Positions 53,530 to 62,795 of a DNA stretch of 64,000 nt are shown here, piece after piece. Source of the DNA: Chitinolyticbacter albus (GTDB lineage Bacteria > Pseudomonadota > Gammaproteobacteria > Burkholderiales > Chitinibacteraceae); assembly GCF_024437655.1 (NCBI RefSeq), contig NZ_JANBVF010000015.1:1-64000 (forward strand), read 5' to 3'. The first letter of the stretch is position 1, and each line of letters opens with the position of its first letter. A model generated the notes under the pieces. It saw only the letters and a list, made by a program, of their open reading frames with translations, did no database searches and was not told the origin of the DNA. Made by a program: the position numbers and the translations under genes.

Positions 53530-54831
53530 TCACATACCGTCACCGCGCCGGCCCAGCCGCCAGGCCATCCAACCCAGTACGCCGACCCCCGCCAGCAGCA
53601 CCGCCCACAGTACGCCACGGCGCAGCAGTTCGCGCTCGATCAGTGGCGCCACCTGCAGTGTACCGTCGCGTGGCACCCCGAGCGTGGCCGGCGCAGGCCG
53701 GCTGCCGTTGATGCGCAGGCTGGCAGCAGGCTGCGCGGCGCCGGTGAGGCCTCTTTGGCCATAGGCCAGCACAAACGGCGGCTGGCCGCGCGCGAGCCAG
53801 GTCAGCCGTTGTGGCACCCAGCCCAGCGACAAGCCCGGTTGCCCCTGCCCGATTGCGACAGCACCGCCGTCGACACGTATGCGCCACTCGCGAAATACCC
53901 GAGCGGGAACGATGAGATCACCCGACCGTGTTTCGCCCGAAGCCTGGTGCAGCCGATAGAGCCGCGCTCGCGCGACGGCATGCCACGGTCCGCTCGACTG
54001 CATCCTCGCTTCCAGCGTGACATTGGCCACGGTGTTGGCTTGCGGCAGCACAATGCGCAGGCGGTCGGCCGGCACCACGTTGGCAAGCGCGAAGCGGTAG
54101 ATCCCCGCCTCGTTCGATTGCAGCGGCTGCGCAGCCAGCCAGGCCCGCGTAGGGGCGGGCGGTGGCACGCTCGGCGTAACCCGCACCGCCGTGAGCGTGG
54201 GGGCGCTGCCCTGCCAGCGCAACCGCAGATAGCGGGCGGAGAGTTCGCCCAGCGGCAAGCGGCGTTGCTCCAGTTTCTGCCCGGCCAGGGACAGGCGCAG
54301 CAGCTCGCCACTGGCGACCTGTTGCCATTGTGAGAGGTCATCACTGGCATCCACCTGCAACGCGCCCTGAAAGCGCGGCTCGGCCCAATCGAGGCTAAGC
54401 GCGGCGAGTGGGCGCTTCAGCCGGCTGGCATCGACCAGCACCGTCTGCGCCCCGGCCAGCGGTACCGGCTTGCCCGGCTGCACGGAAACCAGCGTGCCAT
54501 CAGTCCCGGCCCGCACGCTGACCGCCACGCTGGCGCTCGCCTCCGCCTGCCGACTTTCGGCAAAGAAAGGCAGGCTGACCTCGGCCTGGGGCACCGGCGT
54601 GGGCAGCACCTGCTCCAGCGAGTACGGCACGCTCTCGCCCGCGGCATTGAAAACGCGCAGATCCGACAGATCCGCCGCAATGGCATGGCGATAGACGTCC
54701 GCGCTCAGCGTGGCCTGGTACAACGCAGCCGATGACTGGGTTTGCAGCGGCACATAGCGCGCAAATTGCTCGGGCGCCAGGCTATCGGCGACGCAGGCGG
54801 CGCTGGCCAGCAGCAACAGCAACGCTCTCAT
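53530..54831 (-). CDS. DUF3999 membrane-anchored protein
   Basis: A 433-residue protein with a signal peptide (MRALLLLLASAACVADS), a large extracytoplasmic beta-rich region and a C-terminal membrane helix (GVLWAVLLAGVGVLGWMAW) followed by a basic tail. This is the DUF3999 layout, and the gene is paired with a DUF2339 gene as commonly seen; function is unknown. The true start is 54831, where AAGGAGG stands 6 bases upstream and the start overlaps the DUF2339 stop (ATGA). The much longer open frame continuing upstream is out of frame with DUF2339 and is spurious. Confidence 0.82.
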   Translation of the reverse strand: MRALLLLLASAACVADSLAPEQFARYVPLQTQSSAALYQATLSADVYRHAIAADLSDLRVFNAAGESVPYSLEQVLPTPVPQAEVSLPFFAESRQAEASASVAVSVRAGTDGTLVSVQPGKPVPLAGAQTVLVDASRLKRPLAALSLDWAEPRFQGALQVDASDDLSQWQQVASGELLRLSLAGQKLEQRRLPLGELSARYLRLRWQGSAPTLTAVRVTPSVPPPAPTRAWLAAQPLQSNEAGIYRFALANVVPADRLRIVLPQANTVANVTLEARMQSSGPWHAVARARLYRLHQASGETRSGDLIVPARVFREWRIRVDGGAVAIGQGQPGLSLGWVPQRLTWLARGQPPFVLAYGQRGLTGAAQPAASLRINGSRPAPATLGVPRDGTLQVAPLIERELLRRGVLWAVLLAGVGVLGWMAWRLGRRGDGM

Positions 54832-57554
54832 GGCGCCTCCTTGCGAGTTGGCGGCAACGGCGACACGTAACCAATCAGCAGCAACAGCACGCCCACGCCG
54901 AGGAAGGACACGATGCGGGTCACGCCGGACAATTGCGACAGGTCGACCAGGAACAGCTTGGTGACGACCACCGCGAGCAGCGCAGCACCAGCAAACCAGA
55001 CGACGCGCCACACGCGACGGTTGGCGACCAGCATCACCGCCAGCGCCAGTATCGTCCAGAACAGCGACAGCACCGCGTGGACCAGCGTCGAGCGCGCCAG
55101 CGCCTCCACCGTCCACGGCACGTCGGCCCAATGATGAACGCTGCGCAGCACCACCGCGTTGAGCCAGATGAAGACGAGGCCAGCGAGGACCGACTGGCCG
55201 GCACGCTCGGCCCCGGCCGGCCGCAGCACCGGCAGCGCGCGCCAGATCGCCAACAGCACCAGCGCCGTCGCAAGATCGACGGGATTGACCAGCGGCAGAT
55301 AGGGCAACGGCACCATGACTCCGGAGAAAGTGGCCGCCGGCAGCGTCCACAGCGCGACCAGCGCCGCCAACACGCCGGCCGCATGCATCGCATACGCCGC
55401 CTGCTGTTCGTGCCACGGCCAGCCCTGGCGTCGATGCAAGGGGCCACGCAACAGCAGCACGGCGGCGGCGACCACGCTCCCCCAGGCCGCACGGGCCCAG
55501 TCGCCGGCTGGCAGCCACTGCGCCACCAGAGCCGCCAGCCCGAATGCCGCCAGAAGCGTGGTCAGCACTGCAAGGACAGCGTGCAGCAGGGTCAGCAAGG
55601 CCGCGAGCCAGCTGTCGGCCAGCCGTTTGAGCAGCAGCCAGGCCGCCGCCAGTGCCGCGGGCCAGGCCAGGGCAGCCCAGCCGCGCAGCGGCTGCCACCA
55701 GTCGGGCTGATAGCGATCGAATGCGTGCATGGCGTCGACGAAGGCAATCCAGCCCAGCACCAGCGGCAATAGCAAGGCAGGCCAGCGCGCATCTGGCCAG
55801 CGCAGTCGCACCGCCGCTTGCCAGGCGAGCAGGCTGGTCGCCGTCGCCAGCCACAGGCCCGCGGTGAACTGAGGCAGGCCCAGACGATCGACCTCGACCA
55901 GGATCGCAACCAGCCAGGCCACGAGCCCCAACACGCCAAACGCAACCGACACGCCGCGCTTGAGCCCGCCTGGCACTGTTTGCAATCGCCACGCGCTGAA
56001 CAACCAGCTGGCGGCCAGCAACACCCCGCCCACGCAACGGTGATTGAGCCAGGCAATGTCGGCTACCGGCTGCGAATCGATCAGCAACGCCACCCCGGCG
56101 GCGAGCTGCAGCAGCAAGCCAAAACCCAGCGCCAGCCGCCGTTGCTGCTTCAGCGCGATCCATACCGCCCCCGCGCCTTCCAGCGCCCAGGCCGCACTGG
56201 TCCAACGCGCATCAAGCGCCAGCGGGATCGCCAGCGTCACGAAGATCACGCCCAGCGCCAGGAACGACTCGGCCAACAGCGTCAGCCCAGTATCGCGACG
56301 GCGGAACAGCCAAGCCGCCAGCGCCAGATAAATCGCAGCGAGGCCCAGCGCGCTGAACGCCAGGCCGAATTCGAAATCCGCCACCAGCGCCGCCTGCAGG
56401 CCAAAACCCACCAGCGGCGTGCCGAATACCAGCGAGCAATCGACGATGCGCTTGGGGGTTGCGCCTTGGCGCAATGCGTACAGCACCGAGATGGCGAGAT
56501 AGAACGCGAAGAACAGCAGCAAAAAGGGCTCGGTCGACGCGAACAGCGCAGGGGAATACGACTGCGCCCCCCAGATAGTGCCGATGCCGAACGTGAACAC
56601 GAAGCCGACCAGATTGAGCGGCCGCCAGGCCTTGAACCAGGCGATGGCGAAAATGCCGGCATTGAGCAAGGCGTAATAACTGAACAACAACACATGATTG
56701 CCACTGCCAGTGGACGCGAGGATAGGCGCGAGAAAACCACCAATGGAACCCATCACCGCCAGCGAGCGCGCATCCTGGCGGATCGCGAGCCACGCTGACA
56801 GACCGCAGAACGCCACCATCAGCGCCAGCGCGAAGGCCGGCGGCAACAGCTGATACAGCTTGAGTGCGCCAAACGCGGTCAGGTAGAGCAGACCCACGCC
56901 GCCGCCTTGCAGGATCAATGCGTAGCCGCGGCGCGCCTCCACCAGGCGCCAGCCAATCACCAGCAGCGCGATCGCGCCCAGCGTGACACCAACCAGCCGC
57001 AGCTCGATCGGCAACAGGCTGTGATCGGCCGCGTACTTGATCAGGAAACCGACGCCAAAGAACAGGATGAGGATGCCGATACGCACCACGGTGTTGCCGC
57101 CGAACAGCCAGTTCCGCGCCGCGGCCACGGATTGCTCGATCCAATCCGGTCCCTCGCGCGACGGCGAGGCGGGAAGTGCCATCGCGGGCCGCGGCGGCTC
57201 GGCCGCGACAGAGGCCGGCTCGGGAATGATTTCGGGTTGGCGCGGCGCGGCGGCCTGAGGGGGTGAGATCGACGCGGGTTGCGCAATCGCGCTGGCCGCC
57301 GGGACGGCAGGCGCAGGGGCGTGAACGGAACGCGATTCGGGCATGACGGCTGGCGACGGCACCGGCGAGACCGCGACCTGTGCCTCAGCACCGCGCGACG
57401 CTTGCTCCAGCCGCTCCAGCCGCCGCGTCAGCGCGCTCACCTGCGTGCGATCGTCGAGCCAGGCGCCAAATAGCCACCCCAGTACCGCCCAGGGCGCATC
57501 GCCGCTCAGCGCCCAGATCACCAGCCCGGCCAAGCCGGACAAGACTTTCCACAT
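54828..57554 (-). CDS. DUF2339 polytopic membrane protein
   Basis: A 908-residue protein: a first helix (VLSGLAGLVIWALSG), a predicted coiled coil (SALTRRLERLEQAS), a long Pro/Ala-rich low-complexity stretch (about residues 65-135), then about two dozen hydrophobic segments (from WLFGGNTVVRIGILILFFGV). This is the DUF2339 predicted membrane family, of unknown function. GGGGGAG precedes the ATG at 57554 by 6 bases. It starts an apparent transcription unit running DUF2339-DUF3999-pabB-pabC-small secreted protein. Confidence 0.85.
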   Translation of the reverse strand: MWKVLSGLAGLVIWALSGDAPWAVLGWLFGAWLDDRTQVSALTRRLERLEQASRGAEAQVAVSPVPSPAVMPESRSVHAPAPAVPAASAIAQPASISPPQAAAPRQPEIIPEPASVAAEPPRPAMALPASPSREGPDWIEQSVAAARNWLFGGNTVVRIGILILFFGVGFLIKYAADHSLLPIELRLVGVTLGAIALLVIGWRLVEARRGYALILQGGGVGLLYLTAFGALKLYQLLPPAFALALMVAFCGLSAWLAIRQDARSLAVMGSIGGFLAPILASTGSGNHVLLFSYYALLNAGIFAIAWFKAWRPLNLVGFVFTFGIGTIWGAQSYSPALFASTEPFLLLFFAFYLAISVLYALRQGATPKRIVDCSLVFGTPLVGFGLQAALVADFEFGLAFSALGLAAIYLALAAWLFRRRDTGLTLLAESFLALGVIFVTLAIPLALDARWTSAAWALEGAGAVWIALKQQRRLALGFGLLLQLAAGVALLIDSQPVADIAWLNHRCVGGVLLAASWLFSAWRLQTVPGGLKRGVSVAFGVLGLVAWLVAILVEVDRLGLPQFTAGLWLATATSLLAWQAAVRLRWPDARWPALLLPLVLGWIAFVDAMHAFDRYQPDWWQPLRGWAALAWPAALAAAWLLLKRLADSWLAALLTLLHAVLAVLTTLLAAFGLAALVAQWLPAGDWARAAWGSVVAAAVLLLRGPLHRRQGWPWHEQQAAYAMHAAGVLAALVALWTLPAATFSGVMVPLPYLPLVNPVDLATALVLLAIWRALPVLRPAGAERAGQSVLAGLVFIWLNAVVLRSVHHWADVPWTVEALARSTLVHAVLSLFWTILALAVMLVANRRVWRVVWFAGAALLAVVVTKLFLVDLSQLSGVTRIVSFLGVGVLLLLIGYVSPLPPTRKEAP

Positions 57555-57957
57555 TGCGATCTCCCCCAAGATTTGAACAAGGGTAATCGCACGGCCAATG
57601 CGCTGTCATCGAGATGTTAATTTTGATGTCAGCACACGACATGGGTGGGAATCCAGCCAGCCCCCCGGCGCGCTGCAAACGTGCCGTCTTGGCCAGCGAA
57701 GCGCGCGTCCCCTCGACGCTTCAGCCCTTCACCGGCCGCGATTCGTGACAAGGTTGGCCTGGCTGTACCACCCCGGCTCCTCGCCGCGGTTGCAGGCGGT
57801 AGCACGCCCTCTTTCGACCCAGTATTTAGTTCTATACAGTTCAATTGACTTTACAACTAAATCAGTTGGGTGTTTAATTTCGCCATGCGCCGTCGTGCCA
57901 TGGGCCACAAGCCCATGGGTCACGCGGACCACCCCAGCTCCACGAGGACTTGCACAC
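57555..57957 (+). other. Intergenic region before the small secreted protein gene
   Basis: 403 bases without a supported gene. Its left part (to about 57820) shows nothing I can name. The right part is an AT-rich island with a regulated-looking promoter (57850-57878), then a leader with a perfect hairpin CCATGGGC-CACAA-GCCCATGG (57898-57918) 39 bases before the start codon. Confidence 0.6.
57850..57878 (+). promoter_or_regulatory. Promoter with operator-like dyad, small secreted protein gene
   Basis: TTTACA (57850-57855), exactly 17 bases, then TTTAAT (57873-57878), each one mismatch from consensus. Between them, and overlapping the -35 end, is a perfect inverted repeat CAACT-AAATC-AGTTG (57854-57868). 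An operator in the spacer would block polymerase, so repression is likely. Confidence 0.65.
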
Positions 57958-58191
57958 ATGAACACGCTTACCCGAATCGCCACCGTGATCGCCGGTTGCA
58001 CGCTCGCCTTCGGCGCCTATGCATCTGAAGGCGGACAAACCGCCACGAGCCACAAGGTGGCGGAAGGTGCTCAAGGCAGCACCACCGTGCAGTACAAGCT
58101 AACACAAGGCAAACAGGGCAAGTCGTTCACGCGCAACACCTTCGCCGAAGGCAATCAGGGTGAATCCAATGTGCGTCCGGCCCGGGCCTGA
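57958..58191 (+). CDS. Small secreted protein with G-x-Q-G repeats
   Basis: A 77-residue protein: a signal peptide (MNTLTRIATVIAGCTLAFGA, cleavage near Ala-Tyr-Ala-Ser) then a mature part of about 55 residues built from repeats. EGGQ at 24-27, EGAQG at 36-40, QGKQG at 50-54 and EGNQG at 64-68 recur with 12-14 residue spacing, separated by beta-prone segments. I do not recognise the family. GAGGA precedes the ATG by 9 bases, and a strong terminator follows. Repetitive Gly/Gln beta-strand proteins can form surface fibres, but that is speculation. Confidence 0.7.
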   Translation: MNTLTRIATVIAGCTLAFGAYASEGGQTATSHKVAEGAQGSTTVQYKLTQGKQGKSFTRNTFAEGNQGESNVRPARA

Positions 58192-58203
58192 CCCCGTTTC
58201 AAG

Positions 58204-58241
58204 CAACAAAAAACCCGCAGCGCGCTGCGGGTTTTTTGTTG
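58204..58241. terminator. Bidirectional terminator before fabF
   Basis: A near-perfect 38-base palindrome (CAACAAAAAACCCGCAGC and its complement) with six A before and six T after the GC stem, between two convergent genes. Confidence 0.93.
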
Positions 58242-58253
58242 CTGTCATCGCGA

Positions 58254-59495
58254 TCAAACGCGCTTGAACACCAGCGTGCCGTTGGTACCACCAAAACCGA
58301 ACGAGTTGGAGATCGCAATCTCGATCTTCATCTCGCGCGCGGTGTTCGCCACGTAGTCCAGATCACAACCGCCCTCGATGTCCTGCTCGAACAGGTTGAT
58401 CGTCGGCGGCGAAACCTGGTTGTGCACGGCCAGGATCGAGTAGACGGCCTCGACGCCGCCCGCGCCACCCAGCAGGTGGCCGGTCATCGACTTGGTCGAA
58501 TTCACCGCGAGCTTCTTGGCGTGCTCACCGAACGCGAGCTTCAGTGCGTTGGTTTCATTGGCGTCGCCCAGCGGCGTCGACGTACCGTGTGCGTTCACAT
58601 ACTGCACCTCGTCGGCGTTGATGCCGGCGTCACGCAGCGCGTTGGCCACGCCACGCGCGGGGCCTTCGGCACTCGGCGCGGTGATGTGGTGCGCATCCGA
58701 GCTCATGCCGAAACCGACCAGCTCACAGTAGATCCTGGCGCCGCGTTTGACCGCGTGCTCATATTCCTCGAGCACCAGCACGCCGGCGCCCTCCCCCATG
58801 ACGAAGCCATCACGGCCCTTGTCCCACGGCCGGCTGGCGGTGGCCGGGTCGTCATTGCGGGTCGACAGTGCCTTCATCGCCGCAAAGCCACCGACCCCGA
58901 GGCGCGAAATCGCACCTTCGGCACCACCAGCCACCATCACGTCGGCGTCGCCGTACTGGATGATGCGAGTCGCATCGCCGATCGAGTGCGCGCCGGTGGT
59001 GCAGGCGGACACGATGCCGTAGCTGGGGCCCTGATAGCCCTTGAGGATGGTCACGTGACCGGCGATCAGGTTGATCAGCGAGCCAGGAATGAAGAACGGG
59101 CCAATCTTGCGTGGACCGCCATTGATCAGGTCCACGCCGGTTTCCTCGATCAGCGGCAGGCCGCCGATGCCGGAACCGATATTGACGCCGACGCGGGTCT
59201 TGTCGAGGCTGGTCACGTCGTCCAGGCCCGAATCGGCAATGGCCTGCAGCGCCGCAGCGACGCCGTAGTGGATGAACGCATCCATGCGGCGCGCTTCCTT
59301 GGCGCTGATGTATTGGGTGATGTCGAAGCCCTTGACTTCGCCGGCGATCTGGCAGGCCAGGTCGCTCGCGTCGAAACGCGTGATGGTGGCAATGCCGGAT
59401 TGGCCGTTCAGCAGGTTGGCCCAGCCGGTCGCGACGTCATTGCCGACCGGGGATACATGGCCCAGGCCGGTGACGACGACTCTGCGTTTGGACAT
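58254..59495 (-). CDS. fabF: 3-oxoacyl-[acyl-carrier-protein] synthase II
   Basis: A 413-residue KAS II condensing enzyme with the Cys-His-His set: Cys in [16 protein letters not shown], His in [15 protein letters not shown] and His in [16 protein letters not shown]. It elongates acyl-ACP with malonyl-ACP in fatty-acid synthesis. The start at 59495 follows GGAG by 6 bases and gives the family length (about 413). It is the last gene of the fab cluster, 159 bases after acpP. Confidence 0.96.
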   Translation of the reverse strand: MSKRRVVVTGLGHVSPVGNDVATGWANLLNGQSGIATITRFDASDLACQIAGEVKGFDITQYISAKEARRMDAFIHYGVAAALQAIADSGLDDVTSLDKTRVGVNIGSGIGGLPLIEETGVDLINGGPRKIGPFFIPGSLINLIAGHVTILKGYQGPSYGIVSACTTGAHSIGDATRIIQYGDADVMVAGGAEGAISRLGVGGFAAMKALSTRNDDPATASRPWDKGRDGFVMGEGAGVLVLEEYEHAVKRGARIYCELVGFGMSSDAHHITAPSAEGPARGVANALRDAGINADEVQYVNAHGTSTPLGDANETNALKLAFGEHAKKLAVNSTKSMTGHLLGGAGGVEAVYSILAVHNQVSPPTINLFEQDIEGGCDLDYVANTAREMKIEIAISNSFGFGGTNGTLVFKRV

Positions 59496-59654
59496 GGGAA
59501 TCTCCGAAGGGTAAGCCAGATGGAACAAGAGCGGCTTGCAGGCACCGTACGCACCCTCACGTACCCAAAATCGGGCCGCCACAGGCAAGAACGGGGCGCT
59601 ACAGGCCGCTCCAGGCGCCGCCCCTAACAGGCGGACGCGGAAATCGCAGAAGGA

Positions 59655-59894
59655 TTACTTGGCCAGATGCGCGCTGACGTAATCAATCGCTTGCTGAACC
59701 GTGGTGATCTTTTCGGCTTCTTCGTCCGGGATTTCGCACTCGAACTCTTCTTCCAGCGCCATCACGAGTTCAACGGTGTCGAGCGAGTCTGCGCCGAGGT
59801 CGTTCACGAACGACGATTCGGTCTTGACGTCGGTTTCCGGCACGCCAAGTTGCTCTGCAACGATTTTCTTCACGCGCTGTTCGATGTTTTCCAT
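59655..59894 (-). CDS. acpP: Acyl carrier protein
   Basis: A 79-residue acidic protein with the phosphopantetheine attachment Ser in [19 protein letters not shown], the universal ACP signature. It carries growing acyl chains for the fab enzymes and for PlsX. It has its own promoter in the 148-base gap after fabG, in keeping with the high ACP level cells need. Confidence 0.98.
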   Translation of the reverse strand: MENIEQRVKKIVAEQLGVPETDVKTESSFVNDLGADSLDTVELVMALEEEFECEIPDEEAEKITTVQQAIDYVSAHLAK

Positions 59895-59940
59895 GGATTT
59901 AACCCAAGCCTTTTGAGGAATTCAGATAAAAAGCGTCGGC

Positions 59941-59968
59941 ATTGTACCAAAAAAACGGGAAGCGCCAA
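59941..59968 (-). promoter_or_regulatory. Promoter of acpP
   Basis: On the minus strand TTGGCG (59963-59968) and TACAAT (59941-59946) are 16 bases apart, 47 bases before the acpP start. The spacing and -10 are good; the -35 matches four of six. Confidence 0.6.
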
Positions 59969-60042
59969 GCAAGGCACGCCGTCCATCTGATCATGCGCAA
60001 CGCGTATTGGGGGCTCCGCACCAACATGGCGCGGAAAACCCG

Positions 60043-60786
60043 TCAATTCATGTACATGCCGCCGTTCACGTGCAAGGTCTGGCCGGTGATATAACTGGCC
60101 TTGTCGCAAGCGAGAAAACCCACGGCATCGGCAATTTCACGCGCCTCGCCCAGGCGACCGAGTGCAATATTACCCACCAGCGCGGCTTTCTGCTCATCCG
60201 GCAGGCCACGGGTCATGTCGGTATCGATGAAACCGGGAGCGACAGCGTTCACCGTCACACCGCGCGAACCGATCTCACGCGCCAGCGACTTGGTAAAGCC
60301 AAACAAGGCCGCCTTGGCCGCCGAGTAGTTGGTCTGCCCCGGGTTGCCCGTGGCACCGACGACCGAGGCGATGTTGATGATGCGACCCCAACGGGCCTTC
60401 ATCATGCCGCGCAACACGGCCTTGGAAAGCTTGTAGACCGGCTTGAGATTGGTATCCATGATGGCGTCCCATTCCTCGTCTTTCATCCGCATCAACAGGT
60501 TGTCGCGGGTGATTCCGGCGTTGTTCACCAGCACGGCGATCGCGCCATGCTGCTGCTCGATCTGGGCGATGATGGCCTCGCAAGCGCCTTCATCGGTCAC
60601 ATTGAGCTTGAGACCGGCGCCCTGGGCACCGGCTTCCTTTAGATAAGTGCCGATCGCTTCGGCGCCGGCGTCACTGGTGGCGGTGCCGATCACGGTGGCG
60701 CCCTGCGCCGCCAGCTCCAGCGCGATCGCCTGGCCGATGCCACGCGAGGCGCCGGTCACCAGCGCCACTTTTCCTGCAAGACTCAT
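60043..60786 (-). CDS. fabG: 3-oxoacyl-[acyl-carrier-protein] reductase
   Basis: A 247-residue short-chain dehydrogenase: NADP site VTGASRGIGQAIALEL, NNAGITRDNLLMRMK and the catalytic Tyr/Lys in TNYSAAKAALFGF; the GGMYMN ending is typical of FabG. It reduces 3-oxoacyl-ACP in each elongation round. AAGGAG lies 5 bases before the ATG at 60786, which is better than a start 7 codons upstream. Confidence 0.96.
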   Translation of the reverse strand: MSLAGKVALVTGASRGIGQAIALELAAQGATVIGTATSDAGAEAIGTYLKEAGAQGAGLKLNVTDEGACEAIIAQIEQQHGAIAVLVNNAGITRDNLLMRMKDEEWDAIMDTNLKPVYKLSKAVLRGMMKARWGRIINIASVVGATGNPGQTNYSAAKAALFGFTKSLAREIGSRGVTVNAVAPGFIDTDMTRGLPDEQKAALVGNIALGRLGEAREIADAVGFLACDKASYITGQTLHVNGGMYMN

Positions 60787-60832
60787 CTTGGCTCCTTGTT
60801 CAAGCAAACGATCACAGATTACCAGCAGTGGA

Positions 60833-61762
60833 TTACAGCAACGACTTCAGCGCATCGAACGCGGTGAGGTCGGTCAGCGGCACGTGCTGCGCGCCATCGG
60901 CGATGCGCTTGTTGAGGCCGACCAGTACCTTGCCCGGACCGCATTCGGCGATCACCGTCGCGCCGTCCGCCGCCATCTGTTGCACGGTCTCGACCCAGCG
61001 CACCGGCTGGTAGAGCTGGCGGGTCAGCGCATCGCGGATCTGCGCCGCGTCGGTATAGGCAGCGACATCGGCATTGTGGATGACCGGGAACTCGGGCGCA
61101 GCCACATGGATGCCCGCGAGCGCGGCAGCAAGCTTTTCAGCTGCCGGCTTCATCAGCGCACAATGCGACGGCACCGACACCGGCAGCGGCAGCGCGCGCT
61201 TGGCACCCTGCTCCTTGCAAAGTGCCATGGCGCGCTCGACCGCGGCCTTGTTGCCGGCGATCACCACCTGGCCGGCGGAATTGAAATTCACGGCCTCGAC
61301 GATTTCCCCCTGCGCCGCCTCGGCGCAAGCGGCAACGATCACGTCATCAGGCAGGCCCAGGATGGCCGCCATCGCGCCGACGCCTTCGGGCACGGCGTTC
61401 TGCATGGCCTCGGCGCGCAGGCGCACCAGCTTGACCGCATCGGCAAAGGCAATGCTGCCTGCCGCAGCCAGCGCCGTGTATTCGCCCAGCGAATGCCCGG
61501 CCGCCAACGCAGGCTGTGCGCCGCCGGCCGCGCGCCAGGCGCGGAACACGGCAATGCCGGCGGTCAGCATCAAGGGCTGGGTGTTGACGGTGGCGTTGAT
61601 CACGGCCGCGTCGGCACCCTCGTCGCACATGGCCCACAGATCCTGGCCGAGCGCAGTGCTGGCTTCCTCGAAGGTCTGGCGCACGGACGCATCGCCAGCA
61701 AAGCCCTTCATCATGCCCAGCGATTGCGAGCCCTGGCCCGGGAATACGAATGCGAGAGACAT
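60833..61762 (-). CDS. fabD: Malonyl-CoA:ACP transacylase
   Basis: A 309-residue acyltransferase with the active-site Ser in AGHSLGEYTALAAAG and His in SVPSHCALMKPA, starting with the FabD hallmark AFVFPGQGSQSLGMMKGF. It loads malonate onto ACP for fatty-acid elongation. It lies between fabG (46 bases) and fabH, but a strong intrinsic terminator sits between fabH and this gene. Confidence 0.96.
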   Translation of the reverse strand: MSLAFVFPGQGSQSLGMMKGFAGDASVRQTFEEASTALGQDLWAMCDEGADAAVINATVNTQPLMLTAGIAVFRAWRAAGGAQPALAAGHSLGEYTALAAAGSIAFADAVKLVRLRAEAMQNAVPEGVGAMAAILGLPDDVIVAACAEAAQGEIVEAVNFNSAGQVVIAGNKAAVERAMALCKEQGAKRALPLPVSVPSHCALMKPAAEKLAAALAGIHVAAPEFPVIHNADVAAYTDAAQIRDALTRQLYQPVRWVETVQQMAADGATVIAECGPGKVLVGLNKRIADGAQHVPLTDLTAFDALKSLL

Positions 61763-61792
61763 GGTCGCTCCTTGAAACAGTCGTTTGAAATC

Positions 61793-61817
61793 AAAAACGG
61801 CGCTCTTCGCGCCGTTT
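61793..61817 (-). terminator. Intrinsic terminator between fabH and fabD
   Basis: On the minus strand AAACGGCGC (61817-61809), a five-base loop, then GCGCCGTTT and a run of five T ending at 61793. The stem is a perfect 9 bp. It lies inside a cluster usually read as one operon, so it may allow partial read-through. Confidence 0.8.
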
Positions 61818-61820
61818 CCA

Positions 61821-62777
61821 TCAGTATTTCAGCAGCACCGAACCCCAGGCGAAGCCACCACCTATCCCCTCAAGCAACAAGGTCTGGCCCGGCCGGATGC
61901 GGCCGCTCTTCACGCCCTCGTCGAGCGCCAGCGGGATCGACGCGGCCGACGTATTGCCATGCTTGTCCACGGTGACGATGACCTGCTCCATCGGCAGATG
62001 CAGGTGCTTGGCGGTCGCTTCGATGATGCGCAGATTGGCCTGATGCGGCACCAGCCAGTCGATATCGGATTTCGCGAGCCCCGCCGCGGCCAGCGTCTGC
62101 TCGGCCACGTCGGCCAGCGCACGCACCGCAAACTTGAACACGGCGTTGCCTTCCATGTAGATCCACGGACTGCCGTCGATCGCCCCCTGCGTCACCCGGC
62201 CTTCGGCCTTGAGGATGCCGCTGTAGCGACCGTCGGCATGCAGCTGGGTATGCAGGATGCCAGGCTCGTCCGAGGCCTTGAGCACCACGGCGCCGGCGCC
62301 ATCGCCAAACAGCACACAGGTGGCACGGTCTTCCCAGTTGATCAGGTTGGAGAGCTTCTCCGCGCCGACGATCACCGCGCACTGGGCGGCGCCGCTCTTG
62401 ATCATGGCGTTGGCGGTGGCCAGCGCGTAGATGAAACCGGCGCACACCGCCTGCATGTCGAAAGCGGGGAAGCCATGTACGCCAAGCCGCTCCTGCAGCA
62501 GGCAGGCGGTCGACGGGAAGATATTGTCCGGGGTCGTTGTCGCGACGATCAAGAGGTCGATCTCCTCGCGCGCCACGCCGGCCGATTCGAGCGCGCGCTC
62601 GATGGCGATGAGGGCGAGATCGGAAGTCAGCTGCTCCGGCTGCGCGATATGGCGCTGACGGATGCCGGTGCGGCTGGCGATCCACTCATCGCTGGTCTCG
62701 ATGCGTTTGGCGAGATCGTCGTTGGTGACGATCTGCTCGGGCAGGTAGGAACCGGTTCCGACGATGCGGGCGTACAT
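61821..62777 (-). CDS. fabH: 3-oxoacyl-[acyl-carrier-protein] synthase III
   Basis: A 318-residue KAS III with the Cys-His-Asn triad: Cys in [15 protein letters not shown], His in [14 protein letters not shown] and Asn in [15 protein letters not shown]. It starts each fatty-acid chain by condensing acetyl-CoA with malonyl-ACP. It begins 18 bases after the plsX stop, a classic arrangement. The acetate genes at the other end of the window feed the same acetyl-CoA pool. Confidence 0.97.
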   Translation of the reverse strand: MYARIVGTGSYLPEQIVTNDDLAKRIETSDEWIASRTGIRQRHIAQPEQLTSDLALIAIERALESAGVAREEIDLLIVATTTPDNIFPSTACLLQERLGVHGFPAFDMQAVCAGFIYALATANAMIKSGAAQCAVIVGAEKLSNLINWEDRATCVLFGDGAGAVVLKASDEPGILHTQLHADGRYSGILKAEGRVTQGAIDGSPWIYMEGNAVFKFAVRALADVAEQTLAAAGLAKSDIDWLVPHQANLRIIEATAKHLHLPMEQVIVTVDKHGNTSAASIPLALDEGVKSGRIRPGQTLLLEGIGGGFAWGSVLLKY

Positions 62778-62795
62778 GGAGTGACCTCGAATGGA

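Noticed and set aside
53530-56205. An 891-codon open frame on the minus strand continuing far upstream of the DUF3999 start
   Set aside because: It overlaps the whole second half of the DUF2339 gene in another frame. The true start at 54831 has AAGGAGG and a signal peptide, and the extension is Arg/Gly/Ala-rich shadow sequence.
57598-57957. In-frame extension upstream of the small secreted protein
   Set aside because: It crosses the promoter and leader hairpin, has no family resemblance and would hide the signal peptide; the ATG at 57958 has a ribosome-binding site.
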